Under the pieces are notes generated by a model that had not been told where the DNA came from, did no database searches, and saw nothing but the letters and a program-made list of their open reading frames with translations. The position numbers and the translations under genes are program-made. Below, one piece after another: positions 43,079-52,115 of a stretch of 64,000 nucleotides of DNA. Position 1 is the stretch's first letter. Each line of letters starts with the position of its first letter. This DNA is from NORP240 sp046047495 (GTDB lineage: Bacteria > Pseudomonadota > Gammaproteobacteria > Pseudomonadales > Pseudohongiellaceae), in the NCBI GenBank assembly GCA_046047495.1, contig JBJOHV010000097.1:172859-236858 (forward strand), read 5' to 3'.

Positions 43079-43548
43079 ACCGCTTCAGCCATGGCCATGG
43101 CCACCGCAGGATGGACAAACTTGGAGATGTCGCCCCCGTAGGTGGCGATCTCCCGCACCAGGGTGGAGGATATATAGGAAAGGTGTTCCGCCGGTGCCAA
43201 AAAGACGGTTTCAATGCCCGGGTCCATCACCCGATTCATGCCCACCAGCTGAAACTCGTATTCAAAGTCCGCCACGGTGCGCAAGCCACGCAGGATGATG
43301 TTGGCGCCGCGCTGGCGAACGAACTCGGTCAGCAGGGAATCGAAGGCGCAGACCTCCACATTGGGCAGGTGGCCAAGCACCTCCCTGGCCAGTTCGACCC
43401 GCTGGTCAACCGACAGGGCCACGACTTTCTGACGGTTCGTTCCGATAGCAACGATGATGTGGTCGAACAAGCCAGACGCCCGCTCCACCAGATCCGTATG
43501 GCCATTGGTGATGGGATTGAAGGTTCCGGGGTAAACGGCGGTTTTCAT
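43069..43548 (-). CDS. coaD: Phosphopantetheine adenylyltransferase
   Basis: 159 aa, the usual length. The nucleotidyltransferase motif TNGHTDLVERA follows YPGTFNPI; ILRGLRTVADFEYE and SSTLVREIA complete the family pattern. It makes dephospho-CoA from 4'-phosphopantetheine, the fourth step of CoA synthesis; coaBC for the second and third steps is also in this window. It converges on mutM with a 10-bp overlap. A promoter candidate is seen 34-62 nt upstream. Confidence 0.97.
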   Translation of the reverse strand: MKTAVYPGTFNPITNGHTDLVERASGLFDHIIVAIGTNRQKVVALSVDQRVELAREVLGHLPNVEVCAFDSLLTEFVRQRGANIILRGLRTVADFEYEFQLVGMNRVMDPGIETVFLAPAEHLSYISSTLVREIATYGGDISKFVHPAVAMAMAEAVQR

Positions 43549-43581
43549 GCGCAGGGGTCCGTGTTTGGAGAGCGTGCCTGC

Positions 43582-43610
43582 ATTCTATAAGAAGGACTGG
43601 AACCACTCAA
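43582..43610 (-). promoter_or_regulatory. Candidate sigma-70 promoter of coaD
   Basis: Minus strand: TTGAGT (43610-43605), a 17-nt spacer and TAGAAT (43587-43582), 34 nt before the coaD ATG. Lies in the 68-bp gap after yheT. Confidence 0.45.
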
Positions 43611-43616
43611 TGCAGC

Positions 43617-44621
43617 TCATCTCCGTATAAAGTCGATTATGCGTCGTTCCAGCCAACGGGGGTCGTGCTGATGGGTGAAGCCCACATGGCCACCGCGTTC
43701 ATACAGTGCGGCGGTGACATGATCACTCAATTGACCGGCCCCGGGCAGGGCATGGGAGGGAATCAAGGGATCGTCACTGCTCTGAATCAGCAGGGTGGGG
43801 GTGGTGATGCGCGGCAGAAAGTGAATGCTGCTGCAGCTTTCATAATAGTCGTTGGCGTTACGGAATCCATGCAAGGGTGCGGTGACCCTGTCGTCGAATT
43901 CCCAAATGCTCCCCAGCGCCTGCAATGACCCCAGCTCTTCCAGTCGCTGCAATTGCTCCATTCGGCCCTGGCTGCGGAAGCTGACTTTCTTCGCTTCCAT
44001 GTCCTGCACCAGGCGGCGCAGGAAATAGCGGCCGTACAACTGACTGAAGCCTCTCTGCATCGCCCGGGAGCATTCCGCCAGTCGAAACGGGGTGGATACG
44101 GCAACGGCCCGCGTGACCCGCGCCGAGTGTGCCGACTCCGCCAGCCACTTCAGCAGGACATTGGCGCCCAGGGAAAACCCCACCAGCATGAAATCGTGCT
44201 GCGGGTATTCCCGCAGCAGATTGCCGACCACCTCCTCCACATCCTCGGACACGCCGGAATGATAGGCCCGGGCAAGCCGATTGATCTCACCGCTGCAACC
44301 GCGGAAATTCATGGCGACGCTGGGCAGGCCCTCCTGCCGCAGGTGGGCCTGCAGGGTCTGCATATAGCCGGAGGCCGCACAACCGCAAAGACCGTGCAAC
44401 AGCATCACAATCGTCGTCTGGCCATTGGCGAGCTGGCGGCTGTCCGCCGCCCAGTCCAGATCGATGAAATCTCCATCCGCAAGCTCTATCCTTTGCCGTT
44501 CCTGCCTTACTTCCGTTATGGGGCTGAATTTTCTGTAGAGAGTCTGGGCATGTCCGCCCCGCAACCACCACTTCGGCAGGAAGGCGCTGTCGGCGCTGCG
44601 GGATTTCTTGATCATGCTCAT
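43617..44621 (-). CDS. yheT: YheT-type alpha/beta hydrolase
   Basis: 334 aa, similar to E. coli YheT (COG0429). It starts with FLPKWWLRGGHAQTLYRKF; the substrate-pocket region has MLLHGLCGCAASGYMQTL and MNFRGCSGE. The catalytic serine is in VGFSLGANVLLKWLAE, the acid in QSSDDPLIP and the histidine in YERGGHVGF. The family is an esterase of uncertain substrate. The ATG overlaps the rsmD stop by 4 bp (ATGA), so the two are co-translated. Confidence 0.9.
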   Translation of the reverse strand: MSMIKKSRSADSAFLPKWWLRGGHAQTLYRKFSPITEVRQERQRIELADGDFIDLDWAADSRQLANGQTTIVMLLHGLCGCAASGYMQTLQAHLRQEGLPSVAMNFRGCSGEINRLARAYHSGVSEDVEEVVGNLLREYPQHDFMLVGFSLGANVLLKWLAESAHSARVTRAVAVSTPFRLAECSRAMQRGFSQLYGRYFLRRLVQDMEAKKVSFRSQGRMEQLQRLEELGSLQALGSIWEFDDRVTAPLHGFRNANDYYESCSSIHFLPRITTPTLLIQSSDDPLIPSHALPGAGQLSDHVTAALYERGGHVGFTHQHDPRWLERRIIDFIRR

Positions 44622-45208
44622 GGCGTGAGGGTCTTCCTGTTAAACAGATAGTAATGGACGATGCCGGCCTTCTTGTGCCGAACATTTTCCCAGGTGGCCG
44701 GAAAGGCCTGCAGGTCTAACTCTTTATCCGATTCGATATAGATCCTGGCCCGCGCTTTCAATACGCCGCTGTTCTCCAGCTGGATCGCCGTGTCGAGCTG
44801 CAGATCGGTTGCATAGGGCGGGTCGATGAAGACGAGGTCGAAGCCACCCTGATATTCCGGCGGCCGCGAGCGCAGCCAGTCGAGCACGTCGCGGCGGACG
44901 ACCGTGCCCTGTTTGCAGTCCAGCGCCTGCAGACTGTCCTGTATCGCCCTGGTGGCAGCGGCATTGCTTTCCACGAACACGCTGCGGGCAGCGCCTCGGG
45001 ACAACGCCTCGATGCCGCAGGCACCGCTGCCCGCGAACAGATCGAGACAGCTTGCCAGGTCCACATCGTTCTGCAGCCAGTTGAACAGGGTCTCGCGAAT
45101 GCGGTCTGCCGTGGGGCGCAGGCCGGGCGCGGCGGGAAAGGTCAGTTTGCGACTGCGCCATTTACCGCCGATGACCCGCAGACTGCCGCTGGTTGGGGTT
45201 GTCGTCAT
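44618..45208 (-). CDS. rsmD: 16S rRNA (guanine966-N2) methyltransferase
   Basis: 196 aa from the ATG at 45208, the start that gives the family N-terminus before LRVIGGKWRSRKL. SAM-binding motif LDLFAGSGACGIEALSRG and catalytic DPPYATDLQ motif are both present, as is the RPTADRIRETLFNWL segment. It methylates N2 of G966 in 16S rRNA. Divergent from ftsY, as in many gammaproteobacteria, and coupled to yheT downstream. Confidence 0.95.
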   Translation of the reverse strand: MTTTPTSGSLRVIGGKWRSRKLTFPAAPGLRPTADRIRETLFNWLQNDVDLASCLDLFAGSGACGIEALSRGAARSVFVESNAAATRAIQDSLQALDCKQGTVVRRDVLDWLRSRPPEYQGGFDLVFIDPPYATDLQLDTAIQLENSGVLKARARIYIESDKELDLQAFPATWENVRHKKAGIVHYYLFNRKTLTP

Positions 45209-45342
45209 GGCGGCCGATTCTAACACTGCGGACCTGCCGTCATGTCATCAAACGGACAGTGATGGTAGGATAGCGCCCCGGCCGCCCGGGCCCGTTTAGG
45301 TTCATTTTCATCAATCTCCTCAGCACGTCGGTAGCAAAATTC

Positions 45343-46317
45343 ATGTTCGGATTCGGTAAAAAAGCCCAGCAACCCGCGGCCTCCGGGAAGCAACCGGAAG
45401 GCGGCTTGCTGCAGCGCCTTGCGGCGGGCCTGTCCCGCACCCGCAATACCCTGGGCGCTGGTCTCGGCAAACTGATTCTGGGCAGCAAGACGGTGGACGA
45501 TGCCCTGCTGGAGGAGGTGGAGACCCGCCTGCTGATGGCCGATGTGGGCCTGCAGGCCACCGAGGAAGTCATCGGCAATCTGCAGAAGCGCCTGTCCCGC
45601 AAGCAATTGGCCGATCCGGAACACTTTCTGGCCAGCCTGCAGGCGGAGCTGGTGGCTCAGCTGCAGGGATGTGACCTGCCCCTGGCGATCGATGCCGGGA
45701 AAACGCCGTTCGTGATCCTGGTGGTGGGGGTCAATGGTGTGGGCAAGACCACCACCATCGGCAAACTGGCCGGTCATTTGAAAGCCCAGGGCCACCATCT
45801 GATGCTGGCCGCCGGCGATACCTTCCGGGCCGCGGCGGTGGAGCAGCTGCAGGAATGGGGCCGCCGCCATGAAGTGCCGGTAGTGGCCCAGGCTACCGGC
45901 GCCGACAGCGCCTCGGTCATTTTCGATGCCTACCAGGCCGCCCGCGCCCGGGGTGTGGATGTGCTGATCGCCGATACCGCCGGCCGGCTGCACACCAAGG
46001 ACAATCTCATGCAGGAGCTGGAGAAGATCGTGAGGGTCCTCAAGAAGCTGGATCCGGCCCTGCCCCATGAAGTCCTGCTGGTGCTGGATGCCACCACCGG
46101 GCAGAACGCCCTCAAGCAGGCGGAGAGCTTTCATCGCGCCGTACAACTGACCGGCGTGTGCATCACCAAGCTGGACGGCACGGCCAAGGGCGGCATGGTG
46201 TTTGCCATCGCCCGCCAATTGCGGCTGCCGATCCGTTTCATCGGCATCGGCGAAAAGGCCGATGACCTGCGCCCCTTCAATGCCGAGCAATTCGTCGCCG
46301 CCCTGTTCACGGAATGA
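45343..46317 (+). CDS. ftsY: Signal recognition particle receptor FtsY (short form)
   Basis: 324 aa. NG domain: the N helix bundle, then GTPase motifs GVNGVGKTTTIGKLA (G1), DTFRAAAVEQL (G2), ADTAGRL (G3) and TKLDGTAKGG (G4), with GIGEKADDLRPF at the end. It is the membrane receptor for ribosome-SRP complexes. The acidic N-terminal A domain of about 200 residues in E. coli FtsY is nearly absent: only about 25 residues precede the N domain. It overlaps ftsE by 4 bp in the ftsY-ftsE-ftsX operon. Confidence 0.97.
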   Translation: MFGFGKKAQQPAASGKQPEGGLLQRLAAGLSRTRNTLGAGLGKLILGSKTVDDALLEEVETRLLMADVGLQATEEVIGNLQKRLSRKQLADPEHFLASLQAELVAQLQGCDLPLAIDAGKTPFVILVVGVNGVGKTTTIGKLAGHLKAQGHHLMLAAGDTFRAAAVEQLQEWGRRHEVPVVAQATGADSASVIFDAYQAARARGVDVLIADTAGRLHTKDNLMQELEKIVRVLKKLDPALPHEVLLVLDATTGQNALKQAESFHRAVQLTGVCITKLDGTAKGGMVFAIARQLRLPIRFIGIGEKADDLRPFNAEQFVAALFTE

Positions 46318-46997
46318 TCAAGTTTGACGCTGTCAGCAAACGCTACGCCGCCGGCAACGAGGCCCTGAGCCGGGTCAGTTTTGAATTGGCGGATGGGGAA
46401 ATGGCTTTTCTCACCGGACGCTCCGGTGCCGGCAAAAGCACCCTGCTGAAACTCATCATGGCCATGGAAAAACCCAGCCAGGGCCTGGTCCTGGTCAACG
46501 GCAAGAACCTCAACCGGCTGTCACACCGTCAGATTCCCCAGCACCGGCGCCAGATCGGAGTGGTGTTCCAGAATCACCAACTGTTGTTCGACCGCAGCGT
46601 GTTCGACAACGTGGTGCTGCCCCTGCAGGTCAGCGGCTATCCCCATCAGGATGCGGCGCGCCGGGTCCGGGCTGCACTGGACAAGGTGGGGCTGCTGCAC
46701 AAGGAGAAGGTCAATCCCGGCGCATTGTCCGGTGGTGAGCAGCAGCGGGTAGGCATTGCCCGGGCGGTCGTGAACCGCCCCAGCATCCTGTTGGCGGATG
46801 AACCCACCGGGAATCTGGATCCCCTGCTGTCGGCGGAGATCCTGCGCCTGTTCGAGGAGTTCAACAGCGTGGGGGTATCCGTTCTGGTGGCCAGTCACGA
46901 CCTGTCACTGATCAGCCGACTGCGGCGTCGCATCCTGACCCTGGACGGCGGGCTCCTGGTGAATGACGGGGTACTGAGTGGGGAGCCGGCACCGTGA
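46314..46997 (+). CDS. ftsE: Cell-division ABC transporter ATPase FtsE
   Basis: 227 aa. Walker A GRSGAGKST, Q-loop VFQNHQLL, signature LSGGEQQRVGIARA, Walker B ILLADEPTGNLD and H-switch ASHDLSL are all intact. With FtsX it forms a complex that activates periplasmic amidases through EnvC during division. ATG overlaps the ftsY stop and its own stop overlaps ftsX by 4 bp. Confidence 0.97.
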   Translation: MIKFDAVSKRYAAGNEALSRVSFELADGEMAFLTGRSGAGKSTLLKLIMAMEKPSQGLVLVNGKNLNRLSHRQIPQHRRQIGVVFQNHQLLFDRSVFDNVVLPLQVSGYPHQDAARRVRAALDKVGLLHKEKVNPGALSGGEQQRVGIARAVVNRPSILLADEPTGNLDPLLSAEILRLFEEFNSVGVSVLVASHDLSLISRLRRRILTLDGGLLVNDGVLSGEPAP

Positions 46998-47995
46998 CCG
47001 CCCGCAAACGTCAGGCCCGACCCCGGGTCGCCCGTGGGGAGTCAGGACAGACCCGAAACGTCGGCGTGTCGACCTGGTGGGCTCACGGTCGACGGACCTT
47101 GCGACTGCACAGTGAGTGTGGCCGGGACAGCCTGCGCCGGCTGCTGGCCAATCCCTTGTCCAGCATCATGACCATCACCGTCATCGGTATCGCCTTGTTG
47201 TTGCCCGGACTCACTCAACTGCTGAATGCCAATCTGGCTGCCATCGGCGTGGAATTTTCCTCCCAGGCGCAGATCACCCTGTACCTGGAAGACACCGTGG
47301 GTGAGGCAGAGGGCCAGGAAGTCAGTAACAACTTACTTTCGTTGGAGGCCGTACAGTCCGTGCGTTACATCTCCAAGGACTCTGCCCATGCGGAGTTCGC
47401 CCGCTATTCCGGCCTGGGGGCAGTCATAGATGAACTGGACACCAACCCCTTACCGGCCAGCATCGTGGTTACCCCGGTGACTGCGGAGTCCGCGACGGTG
47501 GAGGCCCTGTTTCAGGAACTGCAGGCTCTGCCCCAGGTCGCCCTGGCCCAGCTGGATCTGGCCTGGCTGCAGCGCCTGGATGGGGTGCGCAGCCTGCTGG
47601 GGCGGATCGGCAGCGTGATGTCGGTGATCCTCGGTGTCGCCGTGCTGTTCATTACCGGCAATACCATCCGCCTGGCCATCGAGAACCGCAGGACCGAAAT
47701 CGCCGTGGTCAAACTGGTGGGTGGCACCGACAGTTTTGCGGCCCGGCCTTTTCTCTACACCGGGCTGTGGCTGGGCCTGGGCGGCGGCCTGGTTGCCGTC
47801 GTCCTGACTCTGCTGGTGCTGCTCAGTGTGAGGGGTCCCCTGCAGAATTTGCTGGGACTGTATGACACGCCCCTGGAATTGCGCGGCCTCGGTCCGCTGT
47901 CCAGCATGGGAATCCTCTTGCAAGGCGCCATCCTGGGCTGGCTGGGAGCCTGGTTGTCCACCACCCAGCAGTTACGGGCCCTGCGGGACAGCTGA
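46994..47995 (+). CDS. ftsX: Cell-division protein FtsX
   Basis: 333 aa. A long cytoplasmic N-terminus is followed by a first helix (SIMTITVIGIALLLPGLTQLL), a periplasmic domain with QITLYLEDTVGEAEGQEV and VRYISKDSAHAEFARY, and three more helices at the C-terminal side (including VILGVAVLFITGNTIRLAIENRRTE, written here across its charged end, and LGLGGGLVAVVLTLLVLL). MacB/FtsX-type permease that pairs with FtsE and recruits EnvC. GTG start overlapping ftsE. Followed by the rpoH promoter region. Confidence 0.95.
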   Translation: MTARKRQARPRVARGESGQTRNVGVSTWWAHGRRTLRLHSECGRDSLRRLLANPLSSIMTITVIGIALLLPGLTQLLNANLAAIGVEFSSQAQITLYLEDTVGEAEGQEVSNNLLSLEAVQSVRYISKDSAHAEFARYSGLGAVIDELDTNPLPASIVVTPVTAESATVEALFQELQALPQVALAQLDLAWLQRLDGVRSLLGRIGSVMSVILGVAVLFITGNTIRLAIENRRTEIAVVKLVGGTDSFAARPFLYTGLWLGLGGGLVAVVLTLLVLLSVRGPLQNLLGLYDTPLELRGLGPLSSMGILLQGAILGWLGAWLSTTQQLRALRDS

Positions 47996-48239
47996 TTCGA
48001 CCCCGCCCCTTGAATTCGCCGGTGCTGCCCCCATAGGGTTTGCTGCAGATCAAGACAGGCCCGTGTATTGGGTCTGACAATCCAGTGGAATTGTTATCGC
48101 AATCAACAGGTAAGCGTTGGAATTGCCAGCGGGCCACAGCGTGGCGAAGTGCAAGTTTGAGTGCTAGAATGCGGTCTACTTTGCAACGGTTGAGAACCCT
48201 TTAACCACGCAACAGTTCACGTCAGGAGATGGAGAGTCC
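47996..48239 (+). promoter_or_regulatory. rpoH upstream region with extended -10 promoter candidate
   Basis: 244 bp without a gene. An extended -10 (TGC-TAGAAT, TAGAAT at 48165-48170) lies 70 nt before the rpoH ATG; the -35 (TGGCGA at 48142-48147, 17-nt spacer) is weak. A GGAGATGGAGAG purine-rich stretch just before the ATG is the ribosome-binding site. No other regulatory site was recognised. Confidence 0.4.
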
Positions 48240-49103
48240 ATGAGTATTACCGGTAAGAGTCTGCAAATCGTCGATCCCATCGTCCCGGGTCGCGATCTGA
48301 CCGCTTACATCGCGTCGGTCAACAGCATCGCGGTGCTTACGCCGGAACAAGAACGAGAACTGGCCAATCAGTACTATTACGACAATGATGTGGATGCGGC
48401 CCGCCAGCTGGTACTGGCCCATCTGCGCTTCGTCGTCCATCTGGCAAAAACCTATTCGGGCTACGGCCTGCCGCTTGGGGATCTGATCCAGGAAGGCAAC
48501 GTGGGCCTGATGAAAGCCGTAAAGCGCTTCAATCCGGAAGTGGGCGTGCGCCTGATCTCCTTTGCCGTGCATTGGATCAAGGCCGAGATGCACGAGTACA
48601 TCTTGCGCAACTGGCGCATCGTGAAGATCGCCACCACCAAGGCCCAGCGCAAATTGTTCTTCAACCTGCGTAGCTCCAAAAAGCGCCTGGGCTGGCTGAA
48701 CAACGACGAGGCCGAGGCGGTCGCCCAGGATCTGGGTGTGGATGCCAAGGTCGTCCGCCAGATGGAAGGCCGCATGAGCGCCTACGATACCTCTTTCGAC
48801 CTGGAGCCCGAGGGTGACGAGGATCTGGCCTACCGGGCACCGGCTTATTACCTGGAAGATCAGGCTTCAGATATTGCCGCCAACCTGGAAGATGCCGAGT
48901 GGGAAGAAACCACCAACAACAACTTGCATCTGGCGCTGGAAGCCCTGGATGCCCGCAGCCGGGACATCATTGCCAGCCGCTGGCTGAATGACGACAAGGC
49001 CACCCTGCATGACCTGGCCGCCAAGTACAGGGTTTCGGCGGAGCGAATCCGCCAGCTGGAAAAGAACGCCATGAACAAGGTCAAGGCCATCATGCAGGCC
49101 TGA
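48240..49103 (+). CDS. rpoH: Heat-shock sigma factor sigma-32
   Basis: 287 aa. Region 2.1-2.4 is visible from LVLAHLRFVVHLAKTYSGYG through DLIQEGNVGLMKAVKRFNPE to RLISFAVHWIKAEMHEYILR; the RpoH box QRKLFFNLR follows, which sets it apart from RpoD. Region 4 with a helix-turn-helix is at the C-terminus (LHDLAAKYRVSAERIRQLEK). It directs heat-shock transcription. Located downstream of ftsYEX, as usual in gammaproteobacteria, and ended by a strong terminator. Confidence 0.97.
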   Translation: MSITGKSLQIVDPIVPGRDLTAYIASVNSIAVLTPEQERELANQYYYDNDVDAARQLVLAHLRFVVHLAKTYSGYGLPLGDLIQEGNVGLMKAVKRFNPEVGVRLISFAVHWIKAEMHEYILRNWRIVKIATTKAQRKLFFNLRSSKKRLGWLNNDEAEAVAQDLGVDAKVVRQMEGRMSAYDTSFDLEPEGDEDLAYRAPAYYLEDQASDIAANLEDAEWEETTNNNLHLALEALDARSRDIIASRWLNDDKATLHDLAAKYRVSAERIRQLEKNAMNKVKAIMQA

Positions 49104-49121
49104 CCCTGACCGGCACCCGAC

Positions 49122-49150
49122 AACCGCCGCTCTATGCGGCGGTTTTTTTT
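49122..49150 (+). terminator. Rho-independent terminator of rpoH
   Basis: AACCGCCGC (49122-49130), loop TCTAT, GCGGCGGTT (49136-49144), followed by a run of T to 49150, starting 19 nt after the rpoH stop. A perfect 9-bp stem. Confidence 0.92.
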
Positions 49151-49169
49151 TAATCTTATACTTGCCCCC

Positions 49170-49553
49170 ATGCCCCGATTGTTTCTGCTGCTGGCCGCCA
49201 TCAACGGATTCCTCGCCGTGTCCCTGGGTGCCTTTGCGGCCCATGGACTGCGAGCCCGATTGAGCCCGGATCTGCTGGCCACGTTTCAGACCGGCGTGCA
49301 GTACCACATGATCCATACACTGGCCCTGTTCGGCGTGGGACTGCTGGCCTTCCAACTGCCGGCCACCGCCAGCCTGCGAATCAGCGGCTACCTGTTTATG
49401 GCGGGCATCGTGCTGTTTTCCGGCAGCCTTTACGTGCTGGCAGTCAGCGGCGTGCGCTGGCTGGGTGCCATCACGCCATTTGGTGGCCTGGCATTTCTGG
49501 CGGGCTGGGTGCTGCTGGGCTGGACCGCCTATCGCATGACACTCACCCCGTAA
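49170..49553 (+). CDS. DUF423 (YgdD-type) small membrane protein
   Basis: 127 aa from the ATG at 49170; an upstream ATG at 49134 would start inside the rpoH terminator. Four hydrophobic helices, with the family's LGAFAAHGLR near the N-terminus, FQTGVQYHMIHTLAL and the ITPFGGLAFLAGW end. DUF423 proteins are inner-membrane proteins of unknown function. 16 bp before thiS, so possibly co-transcribed with thiS-thiG. Confidence 0.88.
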   Translation: MPRLFLLLAAINGFLAVSLGAFAAHGLRARLSPDLLATFQTGVQYHMIHTLALFGVGLLAFQLPATASLRISGYLFMAGIVLFSGSLYVLAVSGVRWLGAITPFGGLAFLAGWVLLGWTAYRMTLTP

Positions 49554-49569
49554 AGGTCGGCTTGCCACC

Positions 49570-49770
49570 ATGCGTATCAAGGTCAATGGAGAAACCGCGA
49601 CTGTCGGCCCATCACAATCCCTGGCGAACCTCCTGGGCCAGCTGGGACTGGCCGATGCCAAGATCGCCGTGGAACTGAACCGGCAGATCGTGCCCCGCAG
49701 CGAATATGCTTCCCGGCAACTGCAGGAAGGTGACGAACTGGAGATCGTGCAGGCGATCGGAGGAGGCTGA
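49570..49770 (+). CDS. thiS: Thiamine sulfur-carrier protein
   Basis: 66 aa, ubiquitin-like fold ending in GGG (GDELEIVQAIGGG), whose last Gly is adenylated and thiocarboxylated to bring sulfur to the thiazole ring. MRIKVNGETATV at the start is typical. It sits 2 bp before thiG, its partner. Confidence 0.95.
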   Translation: MRIKVNGETATVGPSQSLANLLGQLGLADAKIAVELNRQIVPRSEYASRQLQEGDELEIVQAIGGG

Positions 49771-49772
49771 AC

Positions 49773-50564
49773 ATGGAATCGGGTACAGACAATCCCCTGG
49801 TAATCGCCGGAGTCACCTATCAATCGCGACTGATCATCGGCAGCGGCAAATACAGGGATTTCGAGGAAAACCGGGCGGCACTGGTGGCCAGTGGCGCGCA
49901 GATCATCACAGTGGCCATACGGCGGGTCAATCTGGGCCAGACCAAGGGTCAGCCGAGCCTGCTGGAAGTCATTTCCCCCAACGAGTACACCATCCTGCCC
50001 AATACCGCCGGCTGCTATAGCGCCGAGGATGCGGTGCGCACCTGTCGCATGGCCCGGGAGCTGCTGGATGGGCATAAGCTGGTGAAACTGGAAGTACTGG
50101 GGGATCAGAAGACCCTGTACCCCAACGTCACGGAAACCCTGGTGGCGGCGGAGCAGCTGGTCAAGGACGGCTTCGACGTCATGGTGTACACCAGCGACGA
50201 CCCCCTGATTGCCAAGCGCCTGGAGGAGCTGGGCTGTGTGGCAGTCATGCCCCTGGGCGCACCCATCGGTTCCGGACTCGGTATTCGCAATCCCTATAAC
50301 ATTCGACTGATCCTGGAAAACGCCAGGGTGCCCATCATCGTTGACGCCGGGGTGGGAACCGCATCGGATGCCGCCATCGCCATGGAGCTCGGCTGTGACG
50401 GGGTGCTGATGAACACCGCCATCGCGGAAGCCCGTCACCCGGTACTGATGGCCTCCGCCATGGCCAAGGCGGTCAGTGCGGGACGCGAGGCCTTTTTGGC
50501 CGGCCGCATGCCCAGACGCCTGTATGCCAGCGCATCTTCGCCGGTCGATGGCAGCTTCTTCTGA
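49773..50564 (+). CDS. thiG: Thiazole synthase
   Basis: 263 aa TIM barrel. Start of the family pattern is LVIAGVTYQSRLIIGSGKY; the Schiff-base lysine is in LVKLEVLGD; VMPLGAPIGSGLGIRNP and VDAGVGTASDAAIAMELGCD form the phosphate site. It makes the thiazole phosphate of thiamine with ThiS-thiocarboxylate, DXP and dehydroglycine. thiS-thiG-trmB order is common in gammaproteobacteria. Its last 17 bases overlap the start of trmB. Confidence 0.96.
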   Translation: MESGTDNPLVIAGVTYQSRLIIGSGKYRDFEENRAALVASGAQIITVAIRRVNLGQTKGQPSLLEVISPNEYTILPNTAGCYSAEDAVRTCRMARELLDGHKLVKLEVLGDQKTLYPNVTETLVAAEQLVKDGFDVMVYTSDDPLIAKRLEELGCVAVMPLGAPIGSGLGIRNPYNIRLILENARVPIIVDAGVGTASDAAIAMELGCDGVLMNTAIAEARHPVLMASAMAKAVSAGREAFLAGRMPRRLYASASSPVDGSFF

Positions 50565-51246
50565 TCTTCCCGCCGGGCCACGGCCGATCCGCAGCTATGT
50601 ACTGCGCAGCGGTCGTCTGACCGATGCCCAGGCCAAGGCCATCGCTGAGCACTGGCAGGATTTTGTGGTGCCCTTCAACGGCAGCCCGCTGAATCTGCAG
50701 GACCTGTTTCCCCAATCGGCCCCGCTCATTGTTGAAATCGGATTCGGCATGGGGGAGTCCCTGCTCGCCATGGCCCAGGCCGATCCCCATCGCAATTATC
50801 TGGGTATCGAGGTGCACAGGCCGGGGGTGGGCAAACTGCTGCTGGGCATCTCTGCCGCCGGCATCAGCAATCTTCGTATCATCAATCACGACGCCAAAGA
50901 GGTCATGGAGAAAGGGATCGCCGCTGACTCCCTGGCCGGTGTGCAGATTTACTTTCCCGATCCCTGGCACAAAAAAAAGCACAACAAGCGGCGCCTGATC
51001 CAGCCTGACTTCGTCGCCCTGCTGGCGGCCCGGTTGCAGCCCGGGGGGTTTCTGCACCTGGCCACCGACTGGCAACCCTATGCGGAACACATGCTGGAGG
51101 TATTGAACGCCTGCCCCGATCTGCACAACCGTGCCGGGAACGCCGGCTACATGACCGACACCGGGCGTCCGCTGACCAAATTCGAACGCCGGGGCCAGCG
51201 CCTGGGCCATGGTGTGTGGGATCTGGTGTTCGACAAACCGGGCTGA
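50548..51246 (+). CDS. trmB: tRNA (guanine46-N7) methyltransferase
   Basis: 232 aa from the ATG at 50548 inside the thiG end; the ribosome-binding site is weak, and a longer frame from 50476 is not conserved in character. SAM-binding IVEIGFGMGESLLAMA and catalytic-region QIYFPDPWHKKKHNKRR motifs are diagnostic, with ATDWQPYAEHM near the end. It methylates N7 of G46 in tRNA variable loops. Ends one base before the convergent YgjP-type gene. Confidence 0.94.
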   Translation: MAASSDLPAGPRPIRSYVLRSGRLTDAQAKAIAEHWQDFVVPFNGSPLNLQDLFPQSAPLIVEIGFGMGESLLAMAQADPHRNYLGIEVHRPGVGKLLLGISAAGISNLRIINHDAKEVMEKGIAADSLAGVQIYFPDPWHKKKHNKRRLIQPDFVALLAARLQPGGFLHLATDWQPYAEHMLEVLNACPDLHNRAGNAGYMTDTGRPLTKFERRGQRLGHGVWDLVFDKPG

Positions 51247-51975
51247 CTAGCGGATCCAGTAGCGGTGTTCGTGGGCTTTCAGCCAGTCGATGTAGTGGCG
51301 GGAATCGGGACAGACTGACTCCACCAGCTGCCAGAATCTGCGTGAATGGTTCATGTGCACCAGGTGGCACACTTCATGGGCGATCATGTAGTCGATGATT
51401 GCCGGCGGTGCCAGCATGATCAGCCAGTTGAACTGGATGATGCCATTTGATGTGCAATGTCCCCATTTGGACTTGGTTTTGCGCAGTTTCACGCTCTTGA
51501 GTTTGTCTCCCACCCCCAGATGGGTTGCCAGGGCCCTGGCGCGCTCCGGCAGACAGGCCTTGGCCTGCCGGATCAGAAAGGCCTCCAGCTGGGCTCTGGC
51601 CCGGGCCGTAGTGAGGGACGGACCGCAGATCACAAAGCGCCGGGCCTCGATGCGGATGTCCCGCACCGGATGCTCCTCGAAACACAGGGTCAACTCCCGC
51701 GCCTGGTAAAACAGGATTCTGCCGGGCTCGATCCGCAAAGCTTCCCGTTCCCGCTCCGATTCCTGCTGCAGCCGCTCTGCGATCCACTGCCGATGCTGGT
51801 CCAGGAAGCGGGCGATCTCCCTCTGGCTGGTAAAATACGGCGCGCGGACCTCGATGCGGCCGTGGTGGACATGGACCGCCAGGGTCTTGCGACGGGAACG
51901 CCGCACCTCACAGGTAATCTCGGGCGACCCTCCGTCCGCTGGCCCGCCGCCGAAATCCAGGGGGATGACTTTCAT
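51247..51975 (-). CDS. YgjP-type (DUF45/SprT-like) metallopeptidase
   Basis: 242 aa from the ATG at 51975; an ATG at 52011 would add 12 residues. The DUF45 pattern is present: VRRSRRKTLAVHV, RKTKSKWGHCTSNG and the zinc motif HEVCHLVHMNHSRRFW. These M48-like domains are predicted zinc hydrolases of unknown substrate, cytoplasmic, with no signal peptide. Abuts trmB tail to tail and is divergent from cmoA. Confidence 0.88.
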   Translation of the reverse strand: MKVIPLDFGGGPADGGSPEITCEVRRSRRKTLAVHVHHGRIEVRAPYFTSQREIARFLDQHRQWIAERLQQESEREREALRIEPGRILFYQARELTLCFEEHPVRDIRIEARRFVICGPSLTTARARAQLEAFLIRQAKACLPERARALATHLGVGDKLKSVKLRKTKSKWGHCTSNGIIQFNWLIMLAPPAIIDYMIAHEVCHLVHMNHSRRFWQLVESVCPDSRHYIDWLKAHEHRYWIR

Positions 51976-52115
51976 AGCCGGTTGATCCTGCGTTTGATTG
52001 CGTGCTGGCATGCCGCATAATACCCGAACACCGCGCCACCGTACGCACTATCTGTGTCGGCGGCTTTCCCCGGCGCAGTAATCGATGCGCTCAGCGCAAC
52101 AAAAGGCAGATCCCT

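Noticed and set aside
48867..50438. Long minus-strand open frame over rpoH, DUF423 and thiG
   Set aside because: It runs through the rpoH terminator and four recognised plus-strand genes; no family motif was seen.
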